Shown here: piece by piece, positions 1 to 5,245 of the stretch
Layout of the letters: every line of letters starts with the position of its first letter
Numbering within the stretch: position 1 is the first letter of the stretch
Assembly: GCA_964514385.1 (NCBI GenBank)
Contig: CAZEQJ010000069.1
Location: forward strand, 1 to 6,035
DNA length: 6,035 bases
Direction of reading: 5' to 3'
DNA from: CAZEQJ01 sp964514385
GTDB lineage: Bacteria; Bacteroidota; Bacteroidia; Cytophagales; Cyclobacteriaceae
Made by a program: the position numbers and the translations under genes
The notes under the pieces: model-generated
The model's input: the letters and a program-made list of their open reading frames with translations, nothing else
Databases searched by the model: none
What the model was told of the DNA's origin: nothing

Positions 1-50
1 CATGAAAACAATTAAGAATAGCTAACCAGTGGTCTTACAAATAGGGAGTA

Positions 51-437
51 CTACATAGTTTCTACTAACCCTGATATTGAGTCAGCTATGGCTTGCGGAT
101 TTTTGCTGACTATTGCAGCTCCAAGTGTTACCACTGAGGTAGCCACATTGATAGCCTTTTGGACATTCTCCAAATCCTGATATGTTCCTTTGATTTGATT
201 GGTAATTTCAGAAATAGAATTAAGAGATGTATCTACATCTTCTATAATTAGGTTGGCCGATAACGTAAATAGATCATCTGAACAATTAAGTATAGACCAA
301 TGATAATTCTTTAATTGCTGATTCTCCTCAGGACTTAAATCAGAGTAGTGAGTATATCTGTATTCCCCAACAGCTTGAGCAAGTGCCAAGAAGTTATTTG
401 CTAACTTGTTTGCTTGTTGTGATGTTAAATTTGGCAT
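51..437 (-). CDS. Small helical protein of unknown function, partner of the upstream lipoprotein
   Basis: This 128-residue protein has no signal peptide and no domain I can name. Its sequence suggests an almost wholly alpha-helical protein: polar helices over residues 5-30 and 37-95, then a hydrophobic stretch at about 97-111 (INVATSVVTLGAAIV), then a short amphipathic tail. The hydrophobic helix could be membrane-active or a buried hairpin; that is inference. The ATG at 437 lies 8 bases after the stop of the lipoprotein frame, with an A-rich leader (AATAAACAGAATC) instead of a Shine-Dalgarno, so the two are almost certainly co-transcribed and perhaps translationally coupled. The frame is intact even though its partner gene is broken. 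It may be cytoplasmic or may leave the cell by a non-Sec route. It is convincing as a gene from its codon use, tight spacing and coherent helical sequence; its function is unknown. Confidence 0.8.
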   Translation of the reverse strand: MPNLTSQQANKLANNFLALAQAVGEYRYTHYSDLSPEENQQLKNYHWSILNCSDDLFTLSANLIIEDVDTSLNSISEITNQIKGTYQDLENVQKAINVATSVVTLGAAIVSKNPQAIADSISGLVETM

Positions 438-445
438 GATTCTGT

Positions 446-1099
446 TTATTTAAGTTTATTGATTTCAGATTTAATCGCTTCAATATCACTAGCATATTGA
501 GATAAAATAGCTCTCACCTCGTCTTCTTTAATTTTGTCAATATTTTTGGCTAGTTCAGAATGTCCTTCTTTTATCTTGATTATTACTTTGGAATAGGATG
601 CGATTTCGTCTTCCCAAAGTTTTATTATTTCTAGTTGCTTCGAATATTCAAGCAGAGCATTTTTCTTATCAATCTCAGATACTGATTTATCGTTTTTAAT
701 ATCGAAGTAATAGCTTTTTAACTTCCCTCGCAGTGTTTTTACTTTACCTATCAAATTTTCACTTAGATTTTCATTCAGAGCGTCTAACAGCACCATCATT
801 GGATCTTGAGCGTCCTTAACGTAGATTGATATTTTCTTTTTTCTGCATTCATCAGTAAAGGCTCGCAGAAGAACTTTACTTATCTTGGAATATGATTCTA
901 CCTGCTCATTATCAATCTTAATATCTCCAAAATCATTCTCTGTTAATGCGGTGGTAAGTTCATCTAACTTATAAGCAGTTAGTTCATTATTTGATAATTT
1001 AGATAATCCATCAAAATAATTTTTCACTGCATTAAAAATTATTAAAGTTACACTATCGGCTTTGCTACTACTTGAGCAATCACAGTTCTCAAAGTCAAT
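446..1099 (-). CDS. C-terminal body of the broken lipoprotein (coiled-coil rich)
   Basis: This frame is open from just after a TAA at 1100-1102 down to the stop at 446-448. A 193-codon reading from a GTG at 1027 is possible but probably artificial, because meaningful sequence (ENCDC, ADSVTLIIFNAV) lies upstream of it. The body starts YFDGLSKLSNNELTAYKLDELTTAL and continues as long charged helices. The final ~75 residues (from about KNALLEYSKQLEII to SEINKLK) have heptad-like spacing suggesting a coiled coil. There is no transmembrane segment. Without the upstream signal this part would stay in the cytoplasm, unlike the presumed surface or periplasmic location of the intact protein. No enzymatic motif is visible; a binding or scaffold role is possible but is inference. 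Confidence 0.6.
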   Translation of the reverse strand: MDFENCDCSSSSKADSVTLIIFNAVKNYFDGLSKLSNNELTAYKLDELTTALTENDFGDIKIDNEQVESYSKISKVLLRAFTDECRKKKISIYVKDAQDPMMVLLDALNENLSENLIGKVKTLRGKLKSYYFDIKNDKSVSEIDKKNALLEYSKQLEIIKLWEDEIASYSKVIIKIKEGHSELAKNIDKIKEDEVRAILSQYASDIEAIKSEINKLK

Positions 1100-1302
1100 T
1101 TAATTTCTAATTTGTTTAGTTTATCAATCCTACAGTGTTCTAGGCATGCTTTTTCAAAGTCAAGAGCTAAACTCTCATACTTCTTAACGCTTTCTAAACT
1201 TGATTCCGATAGTTCATTGACTTGCTTTAATGAAACACAAGAGTTAAGGAGTACCAAGATTGCTGCTAAGGCAATCATTAAGAAGTTGGTTTGTTTTTTC
1301 AT
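1048..1302 (-). CDS. N-terminal fragment of the broken lipoprotein (84 codons as read)
   Basis: Starting MKKQTNFLMI, this frame has a basic n-region, a hydrophobic core (residues 7-19) and a lipobox LNSC with Cys22 as the predicted lipidated residue. The mature part begins CVSLKQVNELSESSLESVKKYESL and is a polar helix. Cys53 and Cys57 (ACLEHC) come next, followed by a Lys-rich stretch. About the last 15 residues (LTLRTVIAQVVAKPIV) look like out-of-frame sequence: the other frame over the same bases encodes the Cys-rich ENCDC segment. Together the four cysteines in the rejoined protein would suit two disulfides in an exported protein. The leader before the ATG (AACAAATAAAGAAC) is typical of Bacteroidota. 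If the stop at 1048 is real, the product is a short lipopeptide-like remnant without the coiled-coil body. Confidence 0.6.
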   Translation of the reverse strand: MKKQTNFLMIALAAILVLLNSCVSLKQVNELSESSLESVKKYESLALDFEKACLEHCRIDKLNKLEIKLTLRTVIAQVVAKPIV

Positions 1303-1338
1303 GTTCTTTATTTGTTAGATTGGTGAATTCTTAATTAT

Positions 1339-1472
1339 CGCTCACGGTTTGCATATGGCTTGTGGCGGTTTCGAAGCACTATCCTGACCTCCGAAACCAA
1401 AGCTGGATACGAAGCGATAACCTTGCTGTTAGCTGCTCACACGCCATAAGCTATATGCGTTGTTGGTGAGCG
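1339..1472. repeat. 134-base structured imperfect palindrome
   Basis: Outer arms CGCTCAC (1339-1345) and GTGAGCG (1466-1472) pair perfectly. After an internal loop, 1351-1367 pairs with 1442-1458 over 17 positions, 15 Watson-Crick and two G-U in the plus-strand RNA. Inside, GGTTTCG (1367-1373) can pair with CGAAACC (1392-1398), and the rest (1399-1441) can form further branches. Both arms are interrupted on opposite sides (5 against 7 bases), as in folded recombination sites. It starts 5 bases after the stop of the SnoaL-like gene and ends 36 bases before the lipoprotein ATG. The layout recalls integron attC sites or a large palindromic repeat, but I find no good GTTRRRY/RYYYAAC pair at the ends, so I do not call it attC. 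It could also act as a transcript-processing or attenuating structure. Confidence 0.75.
1452..1471 (+). repeat. Left copy of the ~20-base inverted repeat flanking the SnoaL-like gene
   Basis: The plus strand reads TATATGCGTTGTTGGTGAGC. On the minus strand 2019-2001 reads TATATCCGTGTTGGTGAGC. The two differ by one substitution and one missing T, and the 11 bases TGTTGGTGAGC are identical. Both copies point toward the gene between them, as terminal inverted repeats do. This copy is also the inner 3' arm of the large palindrome. Confidence 0.75.
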
Positions 1473-1476
1473 TACA

Positions 1477-1962
1477 TTATTCAATCGATTTTATTGAAGG
1501 GTCGGAGTTGGAAATATCTATAACATTCTTCCAAGTTCCATTTTCTTGTTTTTTCCAGATTTCAACCCCTTTATTAAAAATAGTTCGGGTATTTCCTAAG
1601 GTGTCTACAGGCATGGTCATGTAATTTTTTATAATAACATATCCCAAATCTCCGCTTTTCGATACATAGGCTTCTTGGGGTTCCCAATTGATTTCGAATC
1701 CTGGGATTTTCATTGAGCGTTCAACCATCCCTCGCAATGCTTCAATTCCAACTACAGAAGGTTCATTAGGTGACATTACAATTGCATCGTCCGCCCAGTA
1801 GGACAACATCTTTTCAATGTCCTTATCTTTAACTGATTTAGCCCAAGATCTAGACAGTTCCATTAACTTCTCTGCTTCTGCCTGTTGGTCAATTGAATTT
1901 TGAGTGCATGCTGTAATAGTCAGCATCATTACAGTTACAGAAATGAGTTGATTGAATTTCAT
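1477..1962 (-). CDS. SnoaL/DUF4440-like (NTF2-fold) lipoprotein
   Basis: This 161-residue protein begins with a lipoprotein signal, MKFNQLISVTVMMLTITAC, with Cys19 as the lipidation site. The mature part matches the DUF4440/SnoaL-like NTF2 fold: an N-terminal helix with Trp40, then DIEKMLSYWADDAIVMSPNEPSVVG (residues 48-72, the family's typical W..DA....P....G pattern), a helix at 73-83, and C-terminal strands ending KGVEIWKKQENGTWKNVIDISNSD (131-154), the usual vWrk..dG.Wk..di.nSd ending. The family includes small-molecule isomerases and many proteins with only a ligand pocket, so no reaction can be assigned. Membrane anchoring puts it in the periplasm or at the cell surface. The gene stands alone between two hairpin elements and inverted repeats, which suggests a cassette. 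The ATG at 1962 follows an AT-rich leader (TAAATAGAAATATT). Confidence 0.88.
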   Translation of the reverse strand: MKFNQLISVTVMMLTITACTQNSIDQQAEAEKLMELSRSWAKSVKDKDIEKMLSYWADDAIVMSPNEPSVVGIEALRGMVERSMKIPGFEINWEPQEAYVSKSGDLGYVIIKNYMTMPVDTLGNTRTIFNKGVEIWKKQENGTWKNVIDISNSDPSIKSIE

Positions 1963-2000
1963 AATATTTCTATTTAATGGTTAATAATCTTTCTCTGTAT

Positions 2001-2019
2001 GCTCACCAACACGGATATA
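2001..2019 (-). repeat. Right copy of the ~20-base inverted repeat flanking the SnoaL-like gene
   Basis: On the minus strand this reads TATATCCGTGTTGGTGAGC, matching the plus strand at 1452-1471 except for one substitution and one base gap. It lies 38 bases upstream of the SnoaL-like ATG and overlaps the arm of the adjoining hairpin (2013-2039), just as the left copy overlaps the large palindrome. Confidence 0.75.
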
Positions 2020-2039
2020 TCGTTATTGACGATATATCC
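2013..2039. repeat. Perfect 11-bp hairpin
   Basis: GGATATATCGT (2013-2023) and ACGATATATCC (2029-2039) are perfect reverse complements separated by a 5-base loop (TATTG). It adjoins the right inverted repeat and stands at the upstream edge of the SnoaL-like unit. There is no T run on either side, so an intrinsic terminator is unlikely. It is more plausibly part of a recombination or mobile-element end. Confidence 0.75.
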
Positions 2040-2212
2040 ACTATGTCATTTTTTGTTCAAAATATGTGTATAAATAATTCGTTAATACTAATAGTAATCT
2101 TTGATAATCTAAGGTAGGGGTATTAGTAGCAGTATTAAATACCTTGCTTTAGGTATATTTAGCCTGAATAATAATAAAAAATACCTGCGAGAAAAATTTA
2201 ACTCGCTATTTA
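2040..2212. other. AT-rich intergenic stretch between the accessory unit and the DUF2490 gene
   Basis: No convincing gene lies here; short frames across it are continuations of other reading frames. It contains a small hairpin (ATACCT at 2139-2144 with AGGTAT at 2151-2156, and GGTATT at 2119-2124 competing for the same arm) and the probable terminator at 2176-2206. I see no clear promoter for the SnoaL-like gene. The change from GC-richer DNA on the right to AT-rich DNA on the left happens here. Confidence 0.55.
2176..2206 (-). terminator. Probable intrinsic terminator of the DUF2490 gene
   Basis: Seven bases after the DUF2490 stop, the minus strand has GCGAG (2206-2202) and CTCGC (2191-2187) separated by a 10-base AT loop, then AGGTA and a run of six T (2181-2176). 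The stem is only 5 bp, so it is a weak terminator by shape, but its position is right. Confidence 0.4.
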
Positions 2213-2926
2213 TCAGTCGGTTATCCTGTGCCTGATCTGTATCCAGATTATATTGTTGTAGTAATAGGTGTCGGGCTGGTTGCGGGCGCCATACAGTATA
2301 TTCCATGTCAGCGACGTACTCAGCCCCTCACTCCACCGCAATGTGGGACTTAGCAATACCCTGTTCTGGTCAAAACTGTTATACACAATGTCCCAGCCGG
2401 CATTAAAGAATACCTCGTTACCAACATTGAAAATCAACGATATACCACCATCCTTCACCGCACGCCAAACTGGTATTCCGGCCATGATCAGATAGCGAAA
2501 TCTTACATTGCGGGTGTCAAACACGGTATTGCCCTGACTTCTCCTGTAAAAAAACCGCTGCTCTACGCGTAACCGCTGACTTAACTTCACACTGCCCAGC
2601 GGCATACGGTGGTTGAAATCCTGATACGTGCGCCATTCCAGGCGCTGTAAGCCGGTGTCGTTATAGAAGCCAAGATTTGCACCACCGGCAGCAACACTCC
2701 ACCGTTCATTCAGGTCATATCCTGCGCCCAGCCTCACTATATGCTGCGATGCCGTTTCAAATAATCCGCTCCATCGAAATCCGCCATCCGCCAGCAGATG
2801 CCAGTTCCCGCTTACCCGTGCCTTACCATAATACTGGAGCCAGATCAGATTTTCCCGCTCTACTTCCTGGCTGTAACCGGTCAAAACCGCAACCAATAGC
2901 AGTACCTGTGTCAGCCTGTTTCGCAT
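2213..2926 (-). CDS. DUF2490 family outer-membrane beta-barrel protein
   Basis: This 237-residue protein has a Sec signal (MRNRLTQVLLLVAVLTGYSQ, cleavage near residues 19-20). The rest alternates aromatic and polar residues in strand-like blocks: ENLIWLQYYGKARVSGNWHLLADGGFRW, then HIVRLGAGYDLNERWSVAAGG, then VKLSQRLRVEQRFFYR at 113-128. The last is the RLRvEqRf signature seen in DUF2490. It continues with FRYLIMAGIP, GISLIFNVGNEVFFN (161-175), DQNRVLLSPTLRW (186-198) and a last strand near YYYNNIIWIQIRHRI. Family members are outer-membrane barrels of unknown cargo, so location is well supported and function is not. The length is normal for the family. It is 79 bases downstream of the peptidase stop but has its own promoter box (2932-2939), so it may be transcribed separately. 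Confidence 0.9.
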   Translation of the reverse strand: MRNRLTQVLLLVAVLTGYSQEVERENLIWLQYYGKARVSGNWHLLADGGFRWSGLFETASQHIVRLGAGYDLNERWSVAAGGANLGFYNDTGLQRLEWRTYQDFNHRMPLGSVKLSQRLRVEQRFFYRRSQGNTVFDTRNVRFRYLIMAGIPVWRAVKDGGISLIFNVGNEVFFNAGWDIVYNSFDQNRVLLSPTLRWSEGLSTSLTWNILYGARNQPDTYYYNNIIWIQIRHRITD

Positions 2927-2931
2927 GAGGG

Positions 2932-2939
2932 CAAAGGTA
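2932..2939 (-). promoter_or_regulatory. Bacteroidota-type -7 box TACCTTTG for the DUF2490 gene
   Basis: The minus strand reads TACCTTTG, an exact TAnnTTTG match, only 5 bases (CCCTC) before the ATG. Transcription starting 4-7 bases after the box would begin at or beside the ATG, giving a leaderless or near-leaderless mRNA. No clear -33 TTTG element is seen. Confidence 0.6.
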
Positions 2940-3005
2940 ACATAATATGAAAAACTTTACATATTACCTGTTTCTGGTAACTATATGACCCTGTCCGCAG
3001 TGCTA

Positions 3006-4823
3006 TCAGTTGCCTGTAGCCGTGTTGTAGGTGTCTTTACCTCCTACCACAGGCAACATCAATTGTGTTTTTTCAAGATCCACAGTCAGCTGTGTCCCGG
3101 GATCAGGATGCAGGGTAAATTCCTTGTCGCTGGAGAAGATCATCAACCCGATCTGCTGTCCTGCCGGTATCACCTGATCATCGGGCTGCAGCGTAAACGT
3201 AATTTCATAGAAGGTGCCCGGCTCGAGTGGCTCACTTTCACTGATCGACGCATGGTTCTGTGGGTCTGCCCATCCCCGTGTGATGGTGTTATCCGTGATC
3301 TGGCTCCTGCGCCCCTCCTCCCAGGGCAGGGATACCAGCCATACCGAAAGATTGGCCGCCGGCTTACTGCTCGCCATCGTGACTGTGATCTCCGGCTCGC
3401 CCGAAATATGCAGATCTTCCTGAAGTACCGGACTGAGATACATCAGGCGGTGTTCGGTATATTCTGCCTGAGCCAATGCAGCACCCGCAAAGGAGAAATT
3501 ATCTGTAAGCGTCTCGGTGACCTGTGCACCACGTTCAGTACTTAGGCCGCCAGAGCCGGGTGCTCCGGGCAGCAGGTGCAGCGCTACCATTTCTGCATCA
3601 GGGTGTGGATAGTCCGGATAGGGTGTAGGCTCATCCCGGGGGTCATCCTCACGCACGATCCACGCTCTCGGGTCATCCTCGACACCATTGTCTATACCAT
3701 GAAGATATCGTGTAAACCATCGGTTCATAATGCGCATGGGTGGCGGGCCGCCATGTCCATCCTGATGATAGTAGATCATCACCGGCAGTCCCATCTCTTT
3801 TGCTTTTTTGATGATGCGGTAGCTGTGTTCGGGCATTACATTCCAGTCGTTAAAGCCATGCGACATCAGCAAGGCAGCTTTCATCGGGCCCATGTCATGT
3901 ACATAATCTCTGCTTTTCCAGAATGTATTGTAATCACCCGTAATGCGGTCCATGCCCTCCGCCATCTCGGTATCCCGTACCAAACGGTTGTTCCTTTCGC
4001 GGTTTTCTGGTTTTCCGCTGTTGATAAAATCGTACAACACATCGATGTCTTCGCCAAGGTAGCCGCCCGGTGACCTCACCAGACCGTTTGACCTGTAATA
4101 ATGATAATATGATGTATTGGGGGCTACAGGAATTATCGCTTCCAGGCCCTCCACACCCGTTGTCGCTGCCGCCAGCGGCAATGTACCATTGTAGGAAGTA
4201 CCTGTCATGCCTACCTTACCTGTCGACCAGTAGGCTTTTACCTGCTTATTGCCGTCTCGCGTAGTGTAACCCTTTCTTTTACCTGTGAGCCACTCGATTA
4301 CTGCCTTCGGGGCAAGCGATTCGTTATCACCACCCACGGTAGGTGCACCATCGGAAAGCCCTGTTCCGGGTGATTCCGAATGCACCACGATATATCCCCT
4401 TGGTACCCACTGGTTGATCTGACTGTTTGATATCACCGGACTGGTATTACGGGTGCGCACAGAGGCATGATTACGTGGTGTAGGCGAAGGTTCACCCAAT
4501 TCATGCCTTACATTCCAGAATAACCCCTCGGCATTTCCTGCAGTGCCGGCATAATACGGACTGGATTCATATACGACAGGCAGCTTCAGGCCGTCTTCCG
4601 TCTGTCTGGGGCGTGTCACGGCTACATGTACACGGTCATTTTTACCATCACCATCAGAGTCAAAATCGGTTTCAACCCATAACTCCTCCCTTATCCAGTC
4701 GTCGGGATTTTCAAATGAAGGCACGACCTGCGCTTCACCATCTTTGAAAACAGGTCCGAGACCCGACTGGCCCATAACTTGAAGGGCAGAAAACAAGAAG
4801 AGGATAGAAATATATCTGTGCAT
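3006..4823 (-). CDS. pepX: Secreted Xaa-Pro dipeptidyl-peptidase (S15/CocE-NonD hydrolase)
   Basis: This enzyme removes X-Pro dipeptides from peptide N-termini (EC 3.4.14.11 in characterised members). I start it at the ATG at 4823 (605 residues). A longer frame would need a TTG at 4844 and would put seven polar residues before a good signal peptide (MHRYISILFLFSALQVMGQS). A DFDSDGDGKNDRV segment (about residues 53-65) resembles the Asp-rich Ca-site motif common in secreted members. The alpha/beta-hydrolase domain has Ser210 in GTSYNG, Asp326 in HGFNDWNVMP and His357 in QDGHGGP, the expected S15 triad order. The C-terminal jelly-roll domain (about 425-600) carries the typical ITRGWADPQNH and IPAGQQIGLMIFSSD blocks. 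Length suits the secreted form rather than the longer cytoplasmic lactic-acid-bacterial enzyme. It likely acts in periplasmic or extracellular peptide degradation. DUF2905 lies 56 bases upstream on the same strand. Confidence 0.9.
   Translation of the reverse strand: MHRYISILFLFSALQVMGQSGLGPVFKDGEAQVVPSFENPDDWIREELWVETDFDSDGDGKNDRVHVAVTRPRQTEDGLKLPVVYESSPYYAGTAGNAEGLFWNVRHELGEPSPTPRNHASVRTRNTSPVISNSQINQWVPRGYIVVHSESPGTGLSDGAPTVGGDNESLAPKAVIEWLTGKRKGYTTRDGNKQVKAYWSTGKVGMTGTSYNGTLPLAAATTGVEGLEAIIPVAPNTSYYHYYRSNGLVRSPGGYLGEDIDVLYDFINSGKPENRERNNRLVRDTEMAEGMDRITGDYNTFWKSRDYVHDMGPMKAALLMSHGFNDWNVMPEHSYRIIKKAKEMGLPVMIYYHQDGHGGPPPMRIMNRWFTRYLHGIDNGVEDDPRAWIVREDDPRDEPTPYPDYPHPDAEMVALHLLPGAPGSGGLSTERGAQVTETLTDNFSFAGAALAQAEYTEHRLMYLSPVLQEDLHISGEPEITVTMASSKPAANLSVWLVSLPWEEGRRSQITDNTITRGWADPQNHASISESEPLEPGTFYEITFTLQPDDQVIPAGQQIGLMIFSSDKEFTLHPDPGTQLTVDLEKTQLMLPVVGGKDTYNTATGN
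3009..3057. repeat. Inverted repeat within the 3' end of the peptidase gene
   Basis: GTTGCCTGT (3009-3017) and ACAGGCAAC (3049-3057) are perfect 9-base complements; inside them GTAGG (3027-3031) can pair with CCTAC (3043-3047). It lies wholly in the last codons, ending directly at the stop codon. No T run follows on the minus strand, so it is not a standard terminator; it may stabilise the mRNA 3' end or be a coincidence of coding sequence. Confidence 0.45.
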
Positions 4824-4879
4824 GAATTTTTTTATTTCAATCAAGCAAAAATTCAGGATTAACTCAAGTAAGTTTTATG

Positions 4880-5104
4880 TTACTGGCGCATTCGGAGTAT
4901 CCAAAGGAGTAATGTGAGCAAGACAGACAGCAGGATGCTCCATCCCAGGGGAAAGTAAAAGGTAAAATTTTCACGTCGAATGAAGATATCACCGGGCATG
5001 CGACGCAACCCGGGCCATTTATTGGACAGGAAAAGATATAATCCTGCCACGAGTAGCAAGATGCCCAGCGCTATTAATATTTTACCTGCCGACTTTGGTT
5101 CCAT
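4880..5104 (-). CDS. DUF2905 family small inner-membrane protein
   Basis: This 74-residue protein has two hydrophobic helices: residues 7-27 (GKILIALGILLLVAGLYLFLS) and about 51-70 (FPLGWSILLSVLLTLLLWIL). Between them lies a short polar segment, PGLRRMPGDIFIRRENFTFYFP. The PGDI-I-R-EN-FYFP core and the length are characteristic of DUF2905, a family of short two-helix membrane proteins without known function. The ATG at 5104 gives a normal N-terminus. It is the first gene of the minus-strand group and is followed after 56 bases by the peptidase gene, so they may share a transcript, though nothing links their functions. Confidence 0.92.
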   Translation of the reverse strand: MEPKSAGKILIALGILLLVAGLYLFLSNKWPGLRRMPGDIFIRRENFTFYFPLGWSILLSVLLTLLLWILRMRQ

Positions 5105-5245
5105 TCCGGTTTTTCTCTATAGTACTCAAACCTGTCGTATTTGTTCGTCTCTTGTTCAGAATACTACATCTTCGCAAAGGATTTGCCTTCTTTCTCGTAT
5201 ATATTAACAGGGACAATAACAAGTTGAGTTTAAAATGATAATAAG
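5105..5245. promoter_or_regulatory. Divergent intergenic region with unidentified promoters
   Basis: This 141-base gap separates the minus-strand DUF2905 gene from the plus-strand barrel gene, so it should carry both promoters. I find no full TAnnTTTG box; the nearest on the minus strand is CAGGTTTG (5129-5136, one mismatch). A small palindrome, GCAAA-GGA-TTTGC (5174-5186), lies centrally and might be an operator, on weak evidence. Confidence 0.4.

Larger units (their letters stand above)
446..1302 (-). pseudogene. Lipoprotein gene of unknown function, split by one frameshift
   Basis: Two minus-strand reading frames make one gene when joined. The first (from the ATG at 1302) supplies a lipoprotein signal and ends prematurely at 1048. 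The second is open from about 1099 to 446. Reading the -1 frame across 1099-1027 adds IDFENCDCSSSSKADSVTLI and then IFNAV, running straight into KNYFDGLSKLSNNELTAY. That is continuous protein-like sequence, and the GTG at 1027 that would otherwise have to be the start is internal. Restoring a single base near 1088-1102, for example one A in the run at about 1099-1101, gives a ~285-residue product. From memory of Bacteroidota proteins, a lipoprotein with CDC...ADS...YFDGL...KLSNNELT in one chain seems familiar, but I cannot confirm this by search. The gene may be a true pseudogene or may reflect a base-calling error in a short A run. No XXXYYYZ slippery heptamer lies in frame at the junction, so programmed frameshifting is unlikely. 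Confidence 0.8.

Noticed and set aside
1..50. Another minus-strand gene starting with the CAT at 1-3
   Set aside because: An ATG on the minus strand at 3 with an A/T-rich leader is plausible for the next gene in the row, but only three bases are visible.
446..1027. Independent 193-residue protein starting at the GTG at 1027
   Set aside because: The frame continues upstream with coherent protein sequence including CDC and ADSVTLIIFNAV, so the GTG is most likely an internal Val codon.
1048..1102. Programmed -1 ribosomal frameshift joining the two lipoprotein frames
   Set aside because: No XXXYYYZ heptamer occurs in frame near the junction and no pseudoknot is apparent just downstream; a lost base in a short A run is simpler.
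1112..1318. 68-codon plus-strand frame opposite the lipoprotein N-terminus
   Set aside because: It mirrors the lipoprotein signal-peptide region and has no support of its own.
1339..1472. Classical integron attC site
   Set aside because: The layout fits, but I could not find a GTTRRRY core with a matching RYYYAAC partner at the ends; GTTGGTG and CACCAAC each deviate in two positions. I keep it as a structured repeat only.
2109..2306. 65-codon minus-strand frame overlapping the DUF2490 3' end
   Set aside because: It overlaps the last strands of a good DUF2490 protein in another frame, then runs into AT-rich intergenic DNA; no domain or leader supports it.
2985..4264. Several plus-strand open frames of 64-186 codons across the peptidase gene
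   Set aside because: They are opposite-strand shadows of a gene with intact catalytic motifs over its whole length; their translations show no family resemblance.
4824..4844. TTG start for the peptidase at 4844
   Set aside because: It would place polar residues before the signal peptide; the ATG at 4823 has an A-rich leader and yields a normal signal peptide.
5174..5186. GCAAA-GGA-TTTGC palindrome as a defined operator
   Set aside because: A 5-base arm is common by chance, and I know no regulator with this site; it is only mentioned in the divergent region entry.
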